From: Lepidostoma basale | Lineage: Eukaryota; Arthropoda; Insecta; Trichoptera; Lepidostomatidae | Length of the DNA: 64,000 nucleotides | Direction: 5' to 3' | Assembly (NCBI GenBank): GCA_022606425.2 | Contig: JAHDVF020000504.1 | Span: 434,001-498,000 of the forward strand | Shown here: piece by piece, positions 29,366 through 39,363 of the stretch | Numbering within the stretch: the stretch's first letter is position 1 | Layout of the letters: each line of letters begins with the position of its first letter | Program-made: the position numbers and the translations under genes | The notes under the pieces: model-generated | The model's input: only the letters and a program-made list of their open reading frames with translations | Told to the model about the DNA's origin: nothing | Databases searched by the model: none

Positions 29366-29529
29366 GATAATGATTACACATGTATAAAATGTAATAATGA
29401 TTATAGAAAATAAACGATTTCATTAGTATAAATTGTTTATTTAATATATATGTAACTATTTATTTTATATTATTATGTATATGTTACTATTTATTTTATA
29501 TTATTTATTTATTTATTGTTTTTAAAAAA
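29366..29529. other. AT-rich sequence
   Basis: Two near repeats of 'gttactatttattttatatt'. No gene. Confidence 0.3.
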
Positions 29530-29938
29530 AAATATAGATCGATGTACGACAGAATCTTTAATGCTGATATAAGAAAAGAATGTAGAGCGGAAGAAGGTAT
29601 TTTGAACAAAATTATGAAATGATCGCTGAGTTGGTTCGGACACATGGAGCGCATAGATGGAGAAAAAACGGTTAAGAAAGTATACGTTAATGATGTAAAT
29701 GGAGTACGTCGAGGCAGATCGAGGAAAACATGGCATGAAAAAAATAATCAAATTTTAAAGGTTGGTCATGTAAGAAGTCGGAAGAATCGACGTGCGTGCA
29801 TGACTCGCTGTATGAATTTGGAGGAATCTAGAGAGATGTGTGAGGATAGAGTAGTGTGGCGATCCATTCTCTCTGCCTACCCCTACGGGAAAACGGCATG
29901 ATGGTTTGTTGTTGTTGTTGTTGTAACTATTTTATCAA
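29530..29938 (+). pseudogene. LINE-A RT C-terminal fragment
   Basis: Starts at 'SMYDRIFNADIRKECRAEEG' (stop in place of the following codons), then frame 29644-29901: 'MERIDGEKTVKKVYVNDVNG', 'RSRKTWHEKNNQILKVGHVR', 'WRSILSAYPYGKTA'. Stop TGA, then (GTT)n to 29927. Confidence 0.85.
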
Positions 29939-29939
29939 T

Positions 29940-30464
29940 ATTTACACTGATGAAAGGCTTCTGTGTCTCCAAACATGTTTTTGTATAAATTTTCAAGATT
30001 ATTCTATTTAAAATTACTTTAAATAATGTCTTACCATAATTTAAGTGCTTCATAAGAAAATATATAACGTGAGTTGTTATATTTTCATATTAGCGACATC
30101 TCAAGAAATAAACACAACGCCTCTGGTGTGTGTAGCAATCGAGTAAGTTCATGAAATGTCTGGAACTTCTCGTAGTGTAAACGGCGTAATATTGGCGAAT
30201 AAAGTTTTCCAATATTATTAATGAGGAACTCCACCACCCTTTCTAGGAAATAATACTACCACGGGGAGGGGTGTACAGCTTATACGCTAGAACCTTAACG
30301 GTTTGTAGTTATGTTTTTAATATAATATAATGTGTTAAGCGAAGAGGTTTTCCTACACTTATGCATGTATTGCTTTGATAGTCCGAAGACACGGGATATT
30401 ATATATTTTAATATAGAAAGCAGTATCAAGTTAATACTCGTCTATAAGAAAATGACTTTATATT
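29940..30464. other. P1-like terminus, then unassigned sequence
   Basis: 29943-29982: TACA, CTGATGA, decayed stem, AAACATGT. 30060-30340 shows no gene or repeat partner. Confidence 0.35.
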
Positions 30465-30860
30465 AAAGGATTAATTGTATCTCAATAGAGACGAAGATGC
30501 AAATTCGAAACAGAATATGGTGATCGAGGTGTTTACAGGATTTATGACCTGTCATTGGTTGGGTAAGCGCACGCTTTATGTAATACAACATTCCCCATTC
30601 CACCCTTCTTACGACCACCATGTCTAACAAATTTTTGTAAGTTGTATATATGTTAATATGTAACACCAAACTTCACATGTTAGTTTCAATCTACACACTA
30701 GCGCCATCTATTAAAATTAAGCCAATCTTCATAGATGGCGCTAGTGTGTAGATTGAAACTCACATGAATAATAATATATGTAGATTGAAACTTACTTGAA
30801 TTGATAACCCGCAATGGATAAAATCCAGTATTCGTCTACAAGTATTTGTAAACATTTAAA
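30465..30860. mobile_element. FB foldback element
   Basis: Same order as 28665-29115: 'attgtatctcaatagagacg', 'cttatgacctgtcattggtt', 'acaacattccccattccacc', and the 28-bp inverted repeat at 30683-30710 / 30732-30759. Ends 'ccagtattcgtctacaagta', 'tttgtaaacattt', the complement of the start at 10592. Confidence 0.7.
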
Positions 30861-30884
30861 ATGTTATAAAGACTTTATATTATT

Positions 30885-31260
30885 TTTATTTTTATTATTT
30901 GGGAAGTGGAGAGGGTTGAATGCCGGGGGTTTCAACGTTTATTCTCGATCGAAAGTAATTATATAGTAATAGTAACACGTAATGGAGGGTGGATGGACTG
31001 CGCAGGGTGTCGATAGCAGCGGGGTGGAGTCAGGGCGGCAAGCAGCTGATGACGATGTTACGCTGGGCGGAAGTGTCGGTCAGCTGAAGCGAAGACTCGC
31101 CAGAAGCTACGTGACGTAGTAGAGTGGCTTCGTAGATTGGCGGGAGGGAGTCCGAAATCCCTAGTGACGTAGACTTGGTAATGTAGACTCGTGTCGATTA
31201 GAAGTCGAAATAATGACTGTAGGGTGGTTGGCTGTACGGCTTTTATATGTTTTGCTTCCT
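30885..31260 (-). mobile_element. Solo LTR (same family as 50.7 kb)
   Basis: On -: TATA box 'acatataaaag' (31240-31250), 'cgacttctaatcgacacgag', 'cgagtcttcgct', 'gctatcgacaccctgcgcag', then AATAAA (30938-30943) and 'cgttgaaacccccgg'. TATA-to-AATAAA spacing is about 300 bp, as in the other copy. Outer limits are not defined. Confidence 0.65.
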
Positions 31261-31489
31261 TTGTTCCTACTCTGCCAGACAACTTCTAGTTACCTTTGTG
31301 TATGCACCCGGGCCCTGATTCATTTTTGCACACGATCCCCTTCGGTCATCGGCTTCGTTTGGCAGAAAATCTATTGTTTTAGGTGTTTTGATTGTCCATA
31401 CAATGTATTTCACCATCGCAATATGCTGGTACAGCAGTTCATTGCCTCCACTCGCGTGGTCTCGTGTTTTTGGACTGCATGGTTTGTTA
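31261..31489. other. Unassigned, possibly U3-side of the LTR
   Basis: Balanced composition; an open frame 31213-31557 crosses the LTR and LINE-K junctions and is not believed. Confidence 0.3.
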
Positions 31490-31526
31490 ACCCCACAATT
31501 ATTTTGTTGAATCGCTCTTTAGATCA
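31490..31526 (-). mobile_element. SINE-1 tail fragment
   Basis: 'ttattttgttgaatcgctct' is the complement of the SINE-1 3' tail at 8230-8250. Confidence 0.5.
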
Positions 31527-31840
31527 TGACTTCGCTCGGCAAACTCCTCTGCAATAGGAAGATTAGTTGAGTCGAAGCGTTGCCCTAGTACACCCATCAG
31601 CTTGAAACAATCTCCCTTCATACCTTAGATGCATAAATGATCCGTCAAATTTCAGATCTTAGCTGCAAACCCATCTTTTTCTTATTTCATACCCAACTTG
31701 AAACTCGTATATTTTGTTCTATTATACTTTCTAACTGATCACGAATATCAGATGCAGCGTTCATATTTAGATTATTAGATTTATAATACGTATTAATGCG
31801 CCTTTCCGGTGATTACATCAATAAAAATAATTATTATTAT
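31527..31840 (+). pseudogene. LINE-K fragment, second copy
   Basis: 'cttcgctcggcaaactcctc', 'gagtcgaagcgttgccc' and 'tagatgcataaatgatccgt' match the complement of 15240-15110. The frame is broken. The 3' UTR 'atgcgcctttccggtgatta' leads to AT-rich tail at 31812-31840. Confidence 0.75.
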
Positions 31841-31844
31841 AATT

Positions 31845-31960
31845 ATATCGGTAATATTGGTTTTCATGACATGTGATAGATAGCTAAACAATATCAAAGA
31901 GAGTGTGACAATCACACTGCCTACGCCGGGAATCAAACCTGGCACCTTCTGTTGTTCTTG
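31845..31960 (-). mobile_element. SINE-1 fragment
   Basis: Box B complement 'gggaatcaaacct', body 'gagagtgtgacaatcaca', 'gacatgtgatagatagcta'. Box A side is lost. Confidence 0.65.
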
Positions 31961-31974
31961 GAATCAGTGTCTAT

Positions 31975-32205
31975 TTTCATTATTTATAGTTTCTTGAACA
32001 ATGAAATTGGACAAACCATCACGCCACAATGCCATGACCAAATAAATTAAATACTGAATGTCTCCCACGCGAGAATTCGGAGAAATCAACCTGCGTGCAT
32101 GACACTATGTATGAATGTTGAGAAATCGAGAAAAGTATGTCAGGAAAGAAAAGTGTGGCGGTCTATTCTTTCTGCAAACCATTTTGGCAGACGGCGTGAT
32201 GGTAA
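31975..32205 (+). mobile_element. LINE-B 3' fragment
   Basis: After a P2 scrap ('gtttcttgaacaatgaaatt'), 32030-32203: 'gaccaaataaattaaatact', 'gcatgacactatgtatgaat', 'aagtgtggcggtctattctt', 'gacggcgtgatgg'. GTTA tail gone. Confidence 0.7.
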
Positions 32206-32664
32206 GTTTTAAAATACTGATCATTCGGATAACAATTTATAAACATAATTAAAAATCGATTGAGGAAAAATATGACAAATATATTTTACTTAGCTTATTG
32301 GATAGGAGTTTTATTGTGTGATAACCAAAGAGGTTTTATATATCATTTCTATTTGAGGACGTGACAAAAAATGTGATCTGTCTCTACACGGACTTGGCAA
32401 ACATCCAAGAACCACAGGGAAGATGGTGTTAAACTGTAAGTACTTGTGTCTTTTCTCACAGATCAAAATACTGCTTATGACTGCTTTCAAAAAAGTATTT
32501 TTTTTCTTTCCACTTAACGTTTTTGTAGCATATGTGTTGGACTCAATGGGAATGTAAATATTTATTATCTTAATATTTTTCAAATCAATTAATTCAACTA
32601 CTATAATTGTTCAATGTTTTTTTAAATAATACGTAAAACTTCATACTCCCTTTTTTCATCTTCT
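32206..32664. other. Unassigned sequence
   Basis: A 90-codon minus frame (32311-32583) has no features. 32590-32650 is P2-like ('aatacgtaaaacttcatact'). Confidence 0.3.
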
Positions 32665-32940
32665 TTTTGTAAGGATTCATTGTGTCCTAATAGAGATGAA
32701 GATGTAAATTGTTTTCTGGGAACAGAATATGGTGGCCGAGGCGCTTACAGGACTTATGACCTTTCATTGATTGGGTTGAGCAATCGCTTTATGTTTAACA
32801 ACATCCCCATTCCCCCCTTCTTACGACCACCACGTCTGACAAATTTTTTGGAACATGTACTCGTATATATGCTAGAATTCTGCACTTATCTTCACATTTT
32901 TTAGTTCACTCTACACTAGCGTCATCTATTAAGATTGGGA
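32665..32940. mobile_element. FB element, partial
   Basis: 'aaggattcattgtgtcctaa', 'tagagatgaagatg', 'gcttacaggacttatgacct', 'acaacatccccattcccccc', 'actagcgtcatctatt'. Only one arm of the inverted repeat remains. Confidence 0.6.
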
Positions 32941-33530
32941 AGTATTAAGCAGAAAATCTTTATTAATGCACTGTGAAAAGCTTTGCAAATCATACAGTAC
33001 TAGATTTCGCCTCTCCAATTTTAATGCCTTTAACTTGGACTCAAGAAATCTTCTCCACCCGACTTTATCGCATTCCTGATGCCTAACATCATTCCAAGTG
33101 AGGCATGCTGCCTTAACCTCGTCCTGCAGGGCTCTTCTCCAGGTGGCTCTAGGTCTGCCTCGCTTCCTCTTTCCCCCCATAGGGGACCAGTCTAGTGCGC
33201 CCTGAGCGATGCAGGCTGGGTTCCGTCTCAGAGTGTGATCGATTCACTGCCATTTGCGTCTAGCGACTTGTTCTCTAATTGGCTTTTTGCCTGCCATGGT
33301 CCAGAGAACGGCATTTGACACTGTAGATCTTGAATATTGAGCGAAAGCACCTATTTATAAACACCTGAAATTTTTCCAATAACGTCCGCGGTAGATTTTT
33401 AAGTCTCACATCCGTACAGCAGAACGCTTTTAACGTTACTGCTGAATATTTGGAGCTTGGGCTTTCTCGAAATGATACTGGAACGCCATACAGGGCGAAG
33501 CATAGCGAAAGCTCCCTTTGCCTTTTTCAA
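32941..33530 (-). pseudogene. LINE-G RT C-terminal fragment
   Basis: On -: 'AFAMLRPVWRS'-like start, 'SSNVKSVLLYGCET'-like, 'INRCLRSIFK', 'IDHTLRRNPACIAQGALDW', then frame 32929-33180: 'MGGKRKRGRPRATWRRALQD', 'EVKAACLTWNDVRHQECDKV'. Several stops and frameshifts. Homologous to 45195-45800 and 57715-57840. Confidence 0.8.
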
Positions 33531-33767
33531 ACTAACTAAACTTTATACTAATATTATATTATTAATAGATTTTTTTTGTAGAAATTCCATTGTCAATAAT
33601 GAAAATAAGAAAGGCAATAATTAAATATTCTTCTCAATAAATACTGAGTTAACAACCACTTGCTTTAATGGCTTGCACCAGTTTCGTCGGCACCCAGAAG
33701 ATGGTACCGAAATTTTCTTATATAGGTTTTCTAAGATATATAAAAAAAATCTGATAGAGTATCAAAT
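33531..33767. other. Unassigned; possible PLE end
   Basis: 33670-33720 has 'cagaagatggtaccgaaatt', resembling the 4684 motif. Nothing else. Confidence 0.3.
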
Positions 33768-34560
33768 TAAAATATAAGAAGTGAATGCAGTGCGAATGAA
33801 AGTGTTATGAATCAAATAATGAAAGAATCTGAAGAGGGTTTGGACACACGGAATGAATGAGTGAAGAAAGAATGGTACATAAAGCACATGAGAACGATGT
33901 CAATGCCATGTTTTCCTCGGTCTGCCTCGACTCCGTACCCCATTTACAGATAAAAGGAGAAAGATAAAAACGTGACCTGATAAAATCAATCAAGTATGTA
34001 ATGTTGGCCACATGAGGAGTCGGAGAAATCGACGTGCATGCATGACACGATGTATAAATGTTATTGAATCGAGAGTAGTATGTTAGGAAATACCATTCTT
34101 CTTCTTCTTCTTCTTCTGCCTTATTTAGGACCGTGTCTTGTTATTTTTCGGAGCCTGTTCCTGGGATGCAGATGTCCAACTGTCTCGCCATCTTTTTGGT
34201 GGTCTTCCTGTTGGTACTTTATTTGCGGCTATATTTATCACTCTTTCAGAACATGCTCTTTCCACATGATCTCTCCAGTAACGTCTTCTCAAAGTTCTCC
34301 ATCGCACGACATCTTCTACAATGCATATCTTTCTTATTTCAGAATATTTTATTCTGTCTCGGAGTGTCGTTTCAGCAACGGATCTGAGAGTCTTCATTTC
34401 TGTGCTTCTTAGGAGACATTTTGTTCTAATGGTGTCAGCTCTCGTTTCTATTCCATACGTCATTATAGGACGTATACGTGCCTTGTAGATTTAAAATAAC
34501 AATGTGGTGGTTTATTTTTCTGATACCCCTTCAGGGAAATAGCGCGATGGTTAGTTAGTT
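33768..34560 (+). pseudogene. LINE-B copy split by LINE-D, with internal inversion
   Basis: 33768-34092 and 34488-34560 are consecutive LINE-B parts, ending 'ggaaatagcgcgatgg' and GTTA repeats. 33901-33949 is inverted: it reads 'atgccatgttttcctcggtc' and 'tgcctcgactccgtacccc' where LINE-B normally has the complement. The interruption is a LINE-D with a likely target duplication ('aaatacca'/'aaataaca'). Confidence 0.75.
34093..34487 (-). pseudogene. LINE-D RT C-terminal fragment inserted in LINE-B
   Basis: 112-residue frame (34125-34463): 'MTYGIETRADTIRTKCLLRS', 'TLRDRIKYSEIRKICIVEDV', 'VRWRTLRRRYWRDHVERACS', 'VPTGRPPKRWRDSWTSASQE'. (GAA)n tail as TTC repeats at 34098-34115. It is among the best preserved LINE-D copies. 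Confidence 0.88.
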
Positions 34561-34780
34561 ATAACCGTTTGCGGCATTTTTTTAATCATAAAAAAGACTA
34601 ACTCCAAGGATTTGAATCAATATCATTAAAATGTTAACACAATCTTTAATTTGAGCAGAAAATAGTAGATTATTGTGAAGAAGGAATCTGGTCGTGTCCA
34701 GGTTTGAACTCTTGAATCAGGAGTCAAACGTTCTGTCATCTAGACTACCACCCAATATTTTAGTTATATTTTGTAAAAAG
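34561..34780 (-). repeat. tRNA-like sequence within unassigned DNA
   Basis: 34684-34750 on -: 'gggtggtagtctagatgaca' (box A-like), an anticodon-arm-like TTGA/TCAA stem, and 'gagttcaaacctg' (box B-like). It resembles a degenerate tRNA or a second tRNA-derived SINE head; arms are too imperfect for a functional tRNA. Confidence 0.35.
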
Positions 34781-35030
34781 AACATTTTGTGTTAAATTAT
34801 TTTTATTTAGTTATTTTATTTTATATCATTGTATTTTATATTATTTGTTTTAGATTTATTTTCTGGGTGTTGGACAATCGAAGTATGCGTGGGAGATGCC
34901 TATTGGTGGCGATGAGGTTCGCAACCCATCACACCGCATCTCCCGCGGAGTTCCGCATCCGTAAAAGTGTGACAGTTCATTCTTTCTGCCTACCCTTTTG
35001 GGGAGACGGCGTGATGGTTAGTTAGTTAGT
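34781..35030 (+). mobile_element. X non-autonomous element, copy 4, truncated
   Basis: 'tttgtgttaaattattttta', 'ttattttctgggtgttgg', GC module ('gcgtgggagatgcctattgg', 'gaggttcgcaacccatcaca') with an ~18-bp deletion before 'gttccgcatccgtaaaag', LINE-B-type end and GTTA tail. Confidence 0.75.
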
Positions 35031-35938
35031 TTTTGTAAGTTTTCATAGGAGAGTAACGTAGTTTGTCCAAACAAAGTTTTTAATAGAATTTTTTTTCTCT
35101 CTAAAAAAATGATATTTTTTCACAACCACAATATGTTTACGGATATTAAATATTCAATAAACTTAAGGTCGCTGGCGTTTGAGCCCCAACCTATGTCGGT
35201 TATTCGGTGGCAGATTATGAATAATTTATTCTTTTGTAACTCAGTTATTTAGAAAAAAACTTTTGAGAACATTTTCCGCACATGAAATCTTTAAGAATAT
35301 TGATTTGTGGAAAATGTTTGTTTTCTAGAAATTTGATAAATTAAAAAAAAGTTTAACCGTACAAGGGCATTTTTAAATATCTTAGCATTATAAAACACGA
35401 GGCTTCCATTAGATATAATACATCTTCTAAAATTGTTATTATTTTAAAATATTTTCTTCAAACTCGGATTCAAATTTATTTATTTAATAAAATAGTTTCA
35501 AATAAAACAGTTAATAATGTTGAAGCATCATAATGTTTCCCCAAAAACAACGTATCATCAAGAGTTATTATAATTATACGAAAAAAACCTCTGTTTTTTA
35601 CAAGTTGTATTTCACCGTGATTAATGCCCAAGCAATGCAAAACATGTGATTCCCATAAAATAAAATATAGTTTTTATCAAACAAACGTTTACATTGGTAT
35701 TCATTATTTGATATGGAGTTTTGAAAAAAAAAATTATCCAAGATGTAAATACACATTTAAAAACATTCTAAATTTTTATAACATCACATTTAACATTCAT
35801 AACTTTGATAAAATATATATATTTTTAAATATAATTTCGTTAACAAAAACAAAAACATTAACCTAGAACCGTTTGAGAAAAAACATAAGTTATTATGTCA
35901 AATGGGGTTGAAAGAAAAATAATTCCCATACGTGTTAC
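35031..35938. repeat. Diverged P2 termini and AT-rich DNA
   Basis: 35575-35740 holds facing P2-like arms ('ttacaagttgtatttcaccg' and 'cccaagcaatgcaaaacatg'). 35300-35380 is another decayed arm. 35510-35535 has 'atgttgaagcatcataatgt' of P4 type. No gene. Confidence 0.45.
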
Positions 35939-37200
35939 TTTTTTTTTTTTTTAATTGAAGGGGAAATCCATCATGGACACCCAGTCAGTCAGTCTGACTG
36001 GATAGTGCCGGACTCTTACGGGCTAAAACCCCTTCTTCTTCTGTTGCACACAAGTTCCTGCCTTTTGACCTATCCTGTTGTGCATCTTTTGTCTTATATG
36101 CGCGCGTTCGCTTGCCCTTGTCCCTTCATATCCTTCTTTTGCCGCATTATCTCCTCTATGTATGCTCGTGCCGCGTTCCAGTTCTCCTCCATCCGGCACA
36201 TGCTCATTACTAGAGTTTCCGGCTCCAGGCACTCTCCCAGCCTTTCCTCTAGAGACCTTCTCTCATCTGTCCATCTCACGCATCTGAACAGTGTATTTTA
36301 TAATTTGCTCGTTGAATTTTCTTTTCTCTTCTTATTCTTTTCTCTTCTTATTTTATGTGTTTTTGTTATCTCTGAGGCTACTGCTCCTGATCCGGGTTTA
36401 TTATTTACTGTTATTATTATTACTGTTATCAATTGCTTATTCTTTTTTTGCTTATTTTATTTAATTATTGTATTTTTTTTTTTTTTTTTAACCTCGGCCA
36501 ATCGTCTCGACCGGACGTTGCCGTTTTGTGAAGTCACTTGCCCCTTTGAGGGGGTGCCGATTATCTTGCTGGGGGGAGGGGACACTGATCCGAAATGCCG
36601 GACCTCGTCCTCCTCCTGCTTAGTTCAATTGCATTATTTTTCTTCTCTTCAATATATATAGAATAAACTTCCTATGTTACCTTCCTTTGTCCACACATTA
36701 AATAAATTTCCTTATTTCCCCCATCCTGCATTTTGTCTCTCCCCTCCCTCCTGTGCCTCCTGCTGTGCATTATTTCTTTTTTTTTATTCTTTCTCTAACA
36801 TATGTTATTTATGTATCAATTGTGTATTTGCTTTTGCTGTTGTATTGCTATGTGTGTACGGCGGGACATCGAGGGAGGGTAGCGTAGCTTAAATGTGGTC
36901 TGGGTCCCCCTTGGTTTCAAATATATATATTTTTTTAACGTAAGTCCCGCATGGACGGGGGACGGGCCTAGGGAGTGCAAGAGTGAAGCTGACGAAAGGC
37001 GCCGCTGCGCCTATAACAGCTTCGGGTAAGCGGAGGGAGCCCTCTATGGCTCGGCCATTAAATCTGAACAGTGTATGCTCCGCGTCATCCGTGTCTTCGC
37101 AGAACATACACCTTGGATCTGGTATTTTTCCAATTCTGTGTAGTAAGGGCAAGTAAGGGCCTGCGTGAGACGGAAAGACGTCTCACCATGTCCTTTTGTT
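35939..37200 (-). pseudogene. R1-type non-LTR retrotransposon 3' end, interrupted
   Basis: On -: 'SFRLTQAL' (about 37185), frameshift, 'HRIGKIPDPRCMFCEDTDDA' with the C..C....H zinc-knuckle pattern typical of R1/I-clade C-termini, up to EHTLF; then a 765-bp insertion; then 'RWTDERRSLEERLGECLEPE' and 'YIEEIMRQKKDMKG' (36279-36094). The 3' UTR 'tagcccgtaagagtccggca', 'cagtcagactgactgactgg', 'atggatttccccttcaatt' leads to a poly(A) of about 15 at 35939-35953. Confidence 0.85.
36297..37061 (-). mobile_element. 765-bp insertion in the R1-type element with 15-bp target duplication
   Basis: 'atctgaacagtgtat' stands at 36282-36296 and 37062-37076, flanking the insert. On - the insert starts 'ttaatggccgagccatagag', has 'gcgggacttacg', 'gctacgctaccctccctcga', an A-run (36474-36489) and ends AT/GAAA-rich 'caacgagcaaattataaa'. 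It looks like non-LTR material, perhaps a 5'/3' composite of a related R1-type element. It carries no recognisable domain. Confidence 0.7.
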
Positions 37201-37660
37201 GTCCATGCTTGTAAGTGGCACTAAAAAATGATATATGATATAGAAAAGTAGAGATTTTAAACAAATCGTTATTCATGCACTATAAGTTCTGCATTATGTA
37301 TGAGAAGTACTAAAAATTCAGTAACGAAATAATGATTAGTTCTGAGTGCACAATATTTCACAAAAACTGAAACCGAATATTTTCAAAAGATAGCTTTAGG
37401 ATCTTTTCATTGCAAGCTGATGGATTATGTCAATTTTATTTGTTATAACTGAGTCACGTATAAATCTTAAGAAATGAGGAATACGCTTTTTCCAAAATCG
37501 TTAAATATAATTTATAATATTTTTCTAAAAATATGGTCTGATTTATCTATTATTCTTCTTCTTTGATGGCTTTACAGCTCAAATTCAGCCTTGGTCTCCA
37601 TTATTCCTCGCCTCCAACTCTTCCTGTCTTCTGCTTCAAACTTTCAACTAAATAAATAAC
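37201..37660. other. Unassigned sequence
   Basis: 37555-37630 contains 'cttcttctttgatggcttta', possibly a LINE-D or -E scrap on -. Otherwise nothing. Confidence 0.3.
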
Positions 37661-38200
37661 GCAACAACAACAACAAAACATCACCCGTTTCTCCTTAGGG
37701 GTAGGCAGAGAAAATGGACCGCCACACTACTCTATCCTGGCTCATCTCTCTAGCTTCTTCCGACTTCTAACATGACCAACCTTTAAAATTTGATTAATTT
37801 GGTCATGCCATGTTTTCGGTCTGCCTCGACTCCGTACTCCATTGACATCATTAACGTATACTTTCTTAACCATTCTATCTCCATCCATGCGTCCATATGT
37901 CCGAACCAACGCAGCGATCCTTTCATAATTTTGTTCATAATACCTTCTTCCGCTCTACATTCCTTTCTTGTATCACCATTTGAGATTCTGTCTATATCGT
38001 TCTACCACACATACGTCTTAGGGAGCTCATCTCCACCGCATTTATTCTGCTCTCATCCTTTTTCTGCCAGCTCCATGCTTCGCTTCCATACATAGGGTTG
38101 GGACCAGAACTCCATTGTGAAGGCCGTTTTCGCTTTCATTGATAAATTCTCGTCTCCAATAACTATTTTTAAAGCTCCATTCACTTTATTGCCGTTTTCC
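37661..38200 (-). pseudogene. LINE-A RT C-terminal fragment
   Basis: (CAA)n at 37661-37675 is the (GTT)n tail. 3' end 'catcacccgtttctccttag', 'ggccaacctttaaaattt'-type sequence and the region encoding KKVYVNDVNGVRSR and MSSLRRMCGRT, with small deletions that shift frame. Older than the 38676-39195 copy, with which it is tail-out. Confidence 0.8.
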
Positions 38201-38315
38201 CGCACATTCTTCTCAGTGATTTCATTTCTACGGCATTTATGCTACTTTCACCCTTCATTTGCATGTTACGAGTTTTCTTTCTTATATGAAGGTTGGCATT
38301 CGAACTCCATGATGC
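38200..38315 (-). mobile_element. LINE-C fragment
   Basis: 'cccgcacattcttctcagtg', 'atttcatttctacggcattt' encode on - 'NAVEMKSLRRMCG'. It joins LINE-A at about 38195 without a visible boundary signal. Confidence 0.6.
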
Positions 38316-38675
38316 TAGCATAGTATGTCAAATATTAAATTGTATCAAAGGTCGAACATTGTTGTATGCTATATCCTATATCTTTCGTCGCTGTGTCGTG
38401 AATACGTTGTCTATAAACCTTTTATTTGGCATAGTAAATAACCGGAGACTTTATGTACAAAGCTGGATCGTAAAGCTGGGTAAATGAAGACTATCACTCC
38501 TATAAACATCTATTCCAATAAGGAGGACGCGTTTCAATGAACGTGTTTCGGTGCAAATTTAGAACGAATTGGCAGGATTTAGATACGGAAAATTCGCAAC
38601 GTTTGAATACATTGAACTTAATAAAAATAATATTGTATATGTAACCGGCCGGCCGGCCGGTATTGTATATGTAAC
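38316..38675. other. Unassigned; GGCC repeat between direct repeats
   Basis: 38645-38660 is (CCGG/GGCC)n, flanked by 'attgtatatgtaac' at 38632-38645 and 38662-38675. Otherwise AT-rich. Confidence 0.4.
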
Positions 38676-39195
38676 GGAAAATGGCCGTTCGCAATGGAGT
38701 TCTGGTTCCAACCCTTATGTATGGAAGCGAAGCATGGAACTGGCAGAAGAAAGATGAGAGTAGAATAAATGCGGTAGAGATGAGGTCCCTAAGACGTATG
38801 TGTGGTAGAACGATGTACGGCAGAATCTCAAATGCTGATATTAGGAAGGAATGTAGAGCGAAAGAAGGTATTATGAACAAAATTATGAAAGCTTCGCTGC
38901 GTTGGTTCAGACATATGGAGCGCATGGGTGAAGAAAGAATGGTTAAAAAAGTATACGTTAACAATGTAAATGGAGTAAGGAGTCGAAGTAGACCGAGGAA
39001 AACATGGCATGACCAAATTAATCGAATATTAAAAGTTGGTCATGTCAGAAGCCGGAAGAATCGACGTGCGTGTATGACTCGCTGTATGAATGTGGAGGAA
39101 GCTAGAGAGGTGTGCCAGGATAGAGTAGTGTGGCGGTCCATTCTCTCTGCCTACCCCTGCGGAGAAATGGCGTGATGGTTTGTTGTTGTTGTTGT
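38676..39195 (+). pseudogene. LINE-A RT C-terminal fragment, open frame
   Basis: 164 codons open (38681-39175): 'MAVRNGVLVPTLMYGSEAWN', 'VEMRSLRRMCGRTMYGRISN', 'SLRWFRHMERMGEERMVKKV', 'RSRSRPRKTWHDQINRILKV', ending SAYPCGEMA; TGA then (GTT)n to 39196. It differs from 673-1564 by few residues, indicating recent activity of this subfamily. Confidence 0.9.
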
Positions 39196-39363
39196 AACAC
39201 CTACGCAACGTTACACTTTTTTCGCAACGTTCTTTTCGATACGTTATTAACTTTTTACGAACGTGAATCATAATTCAAAAAAAAAATATAATAAGGAAGT
39301 GTTAATTGAGCAATTTAATGAAATTATCTTTGTAAAAGAAGGCCCAAGTGGGATTTTTTTATT

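Noticed and set aside
31213..31557. 114-codon frame with a hydrophobic start
   Set aside because: Crosses the edge of an LTR and the SINE/LINE-K junction, so it cannot be a single conserved gene.
36005..36661. 218-codon open frame on the plus strand
   Set aside because: It is antisense to the R1-type 3' end and its insertion, pyrimidine-rich and low in complexity; the coding signal is on the minus strand.
38500..38964. 154-codon minus-strand frame
   Set aside because: Antisense shadow of the LINE-A at 38676-39195.
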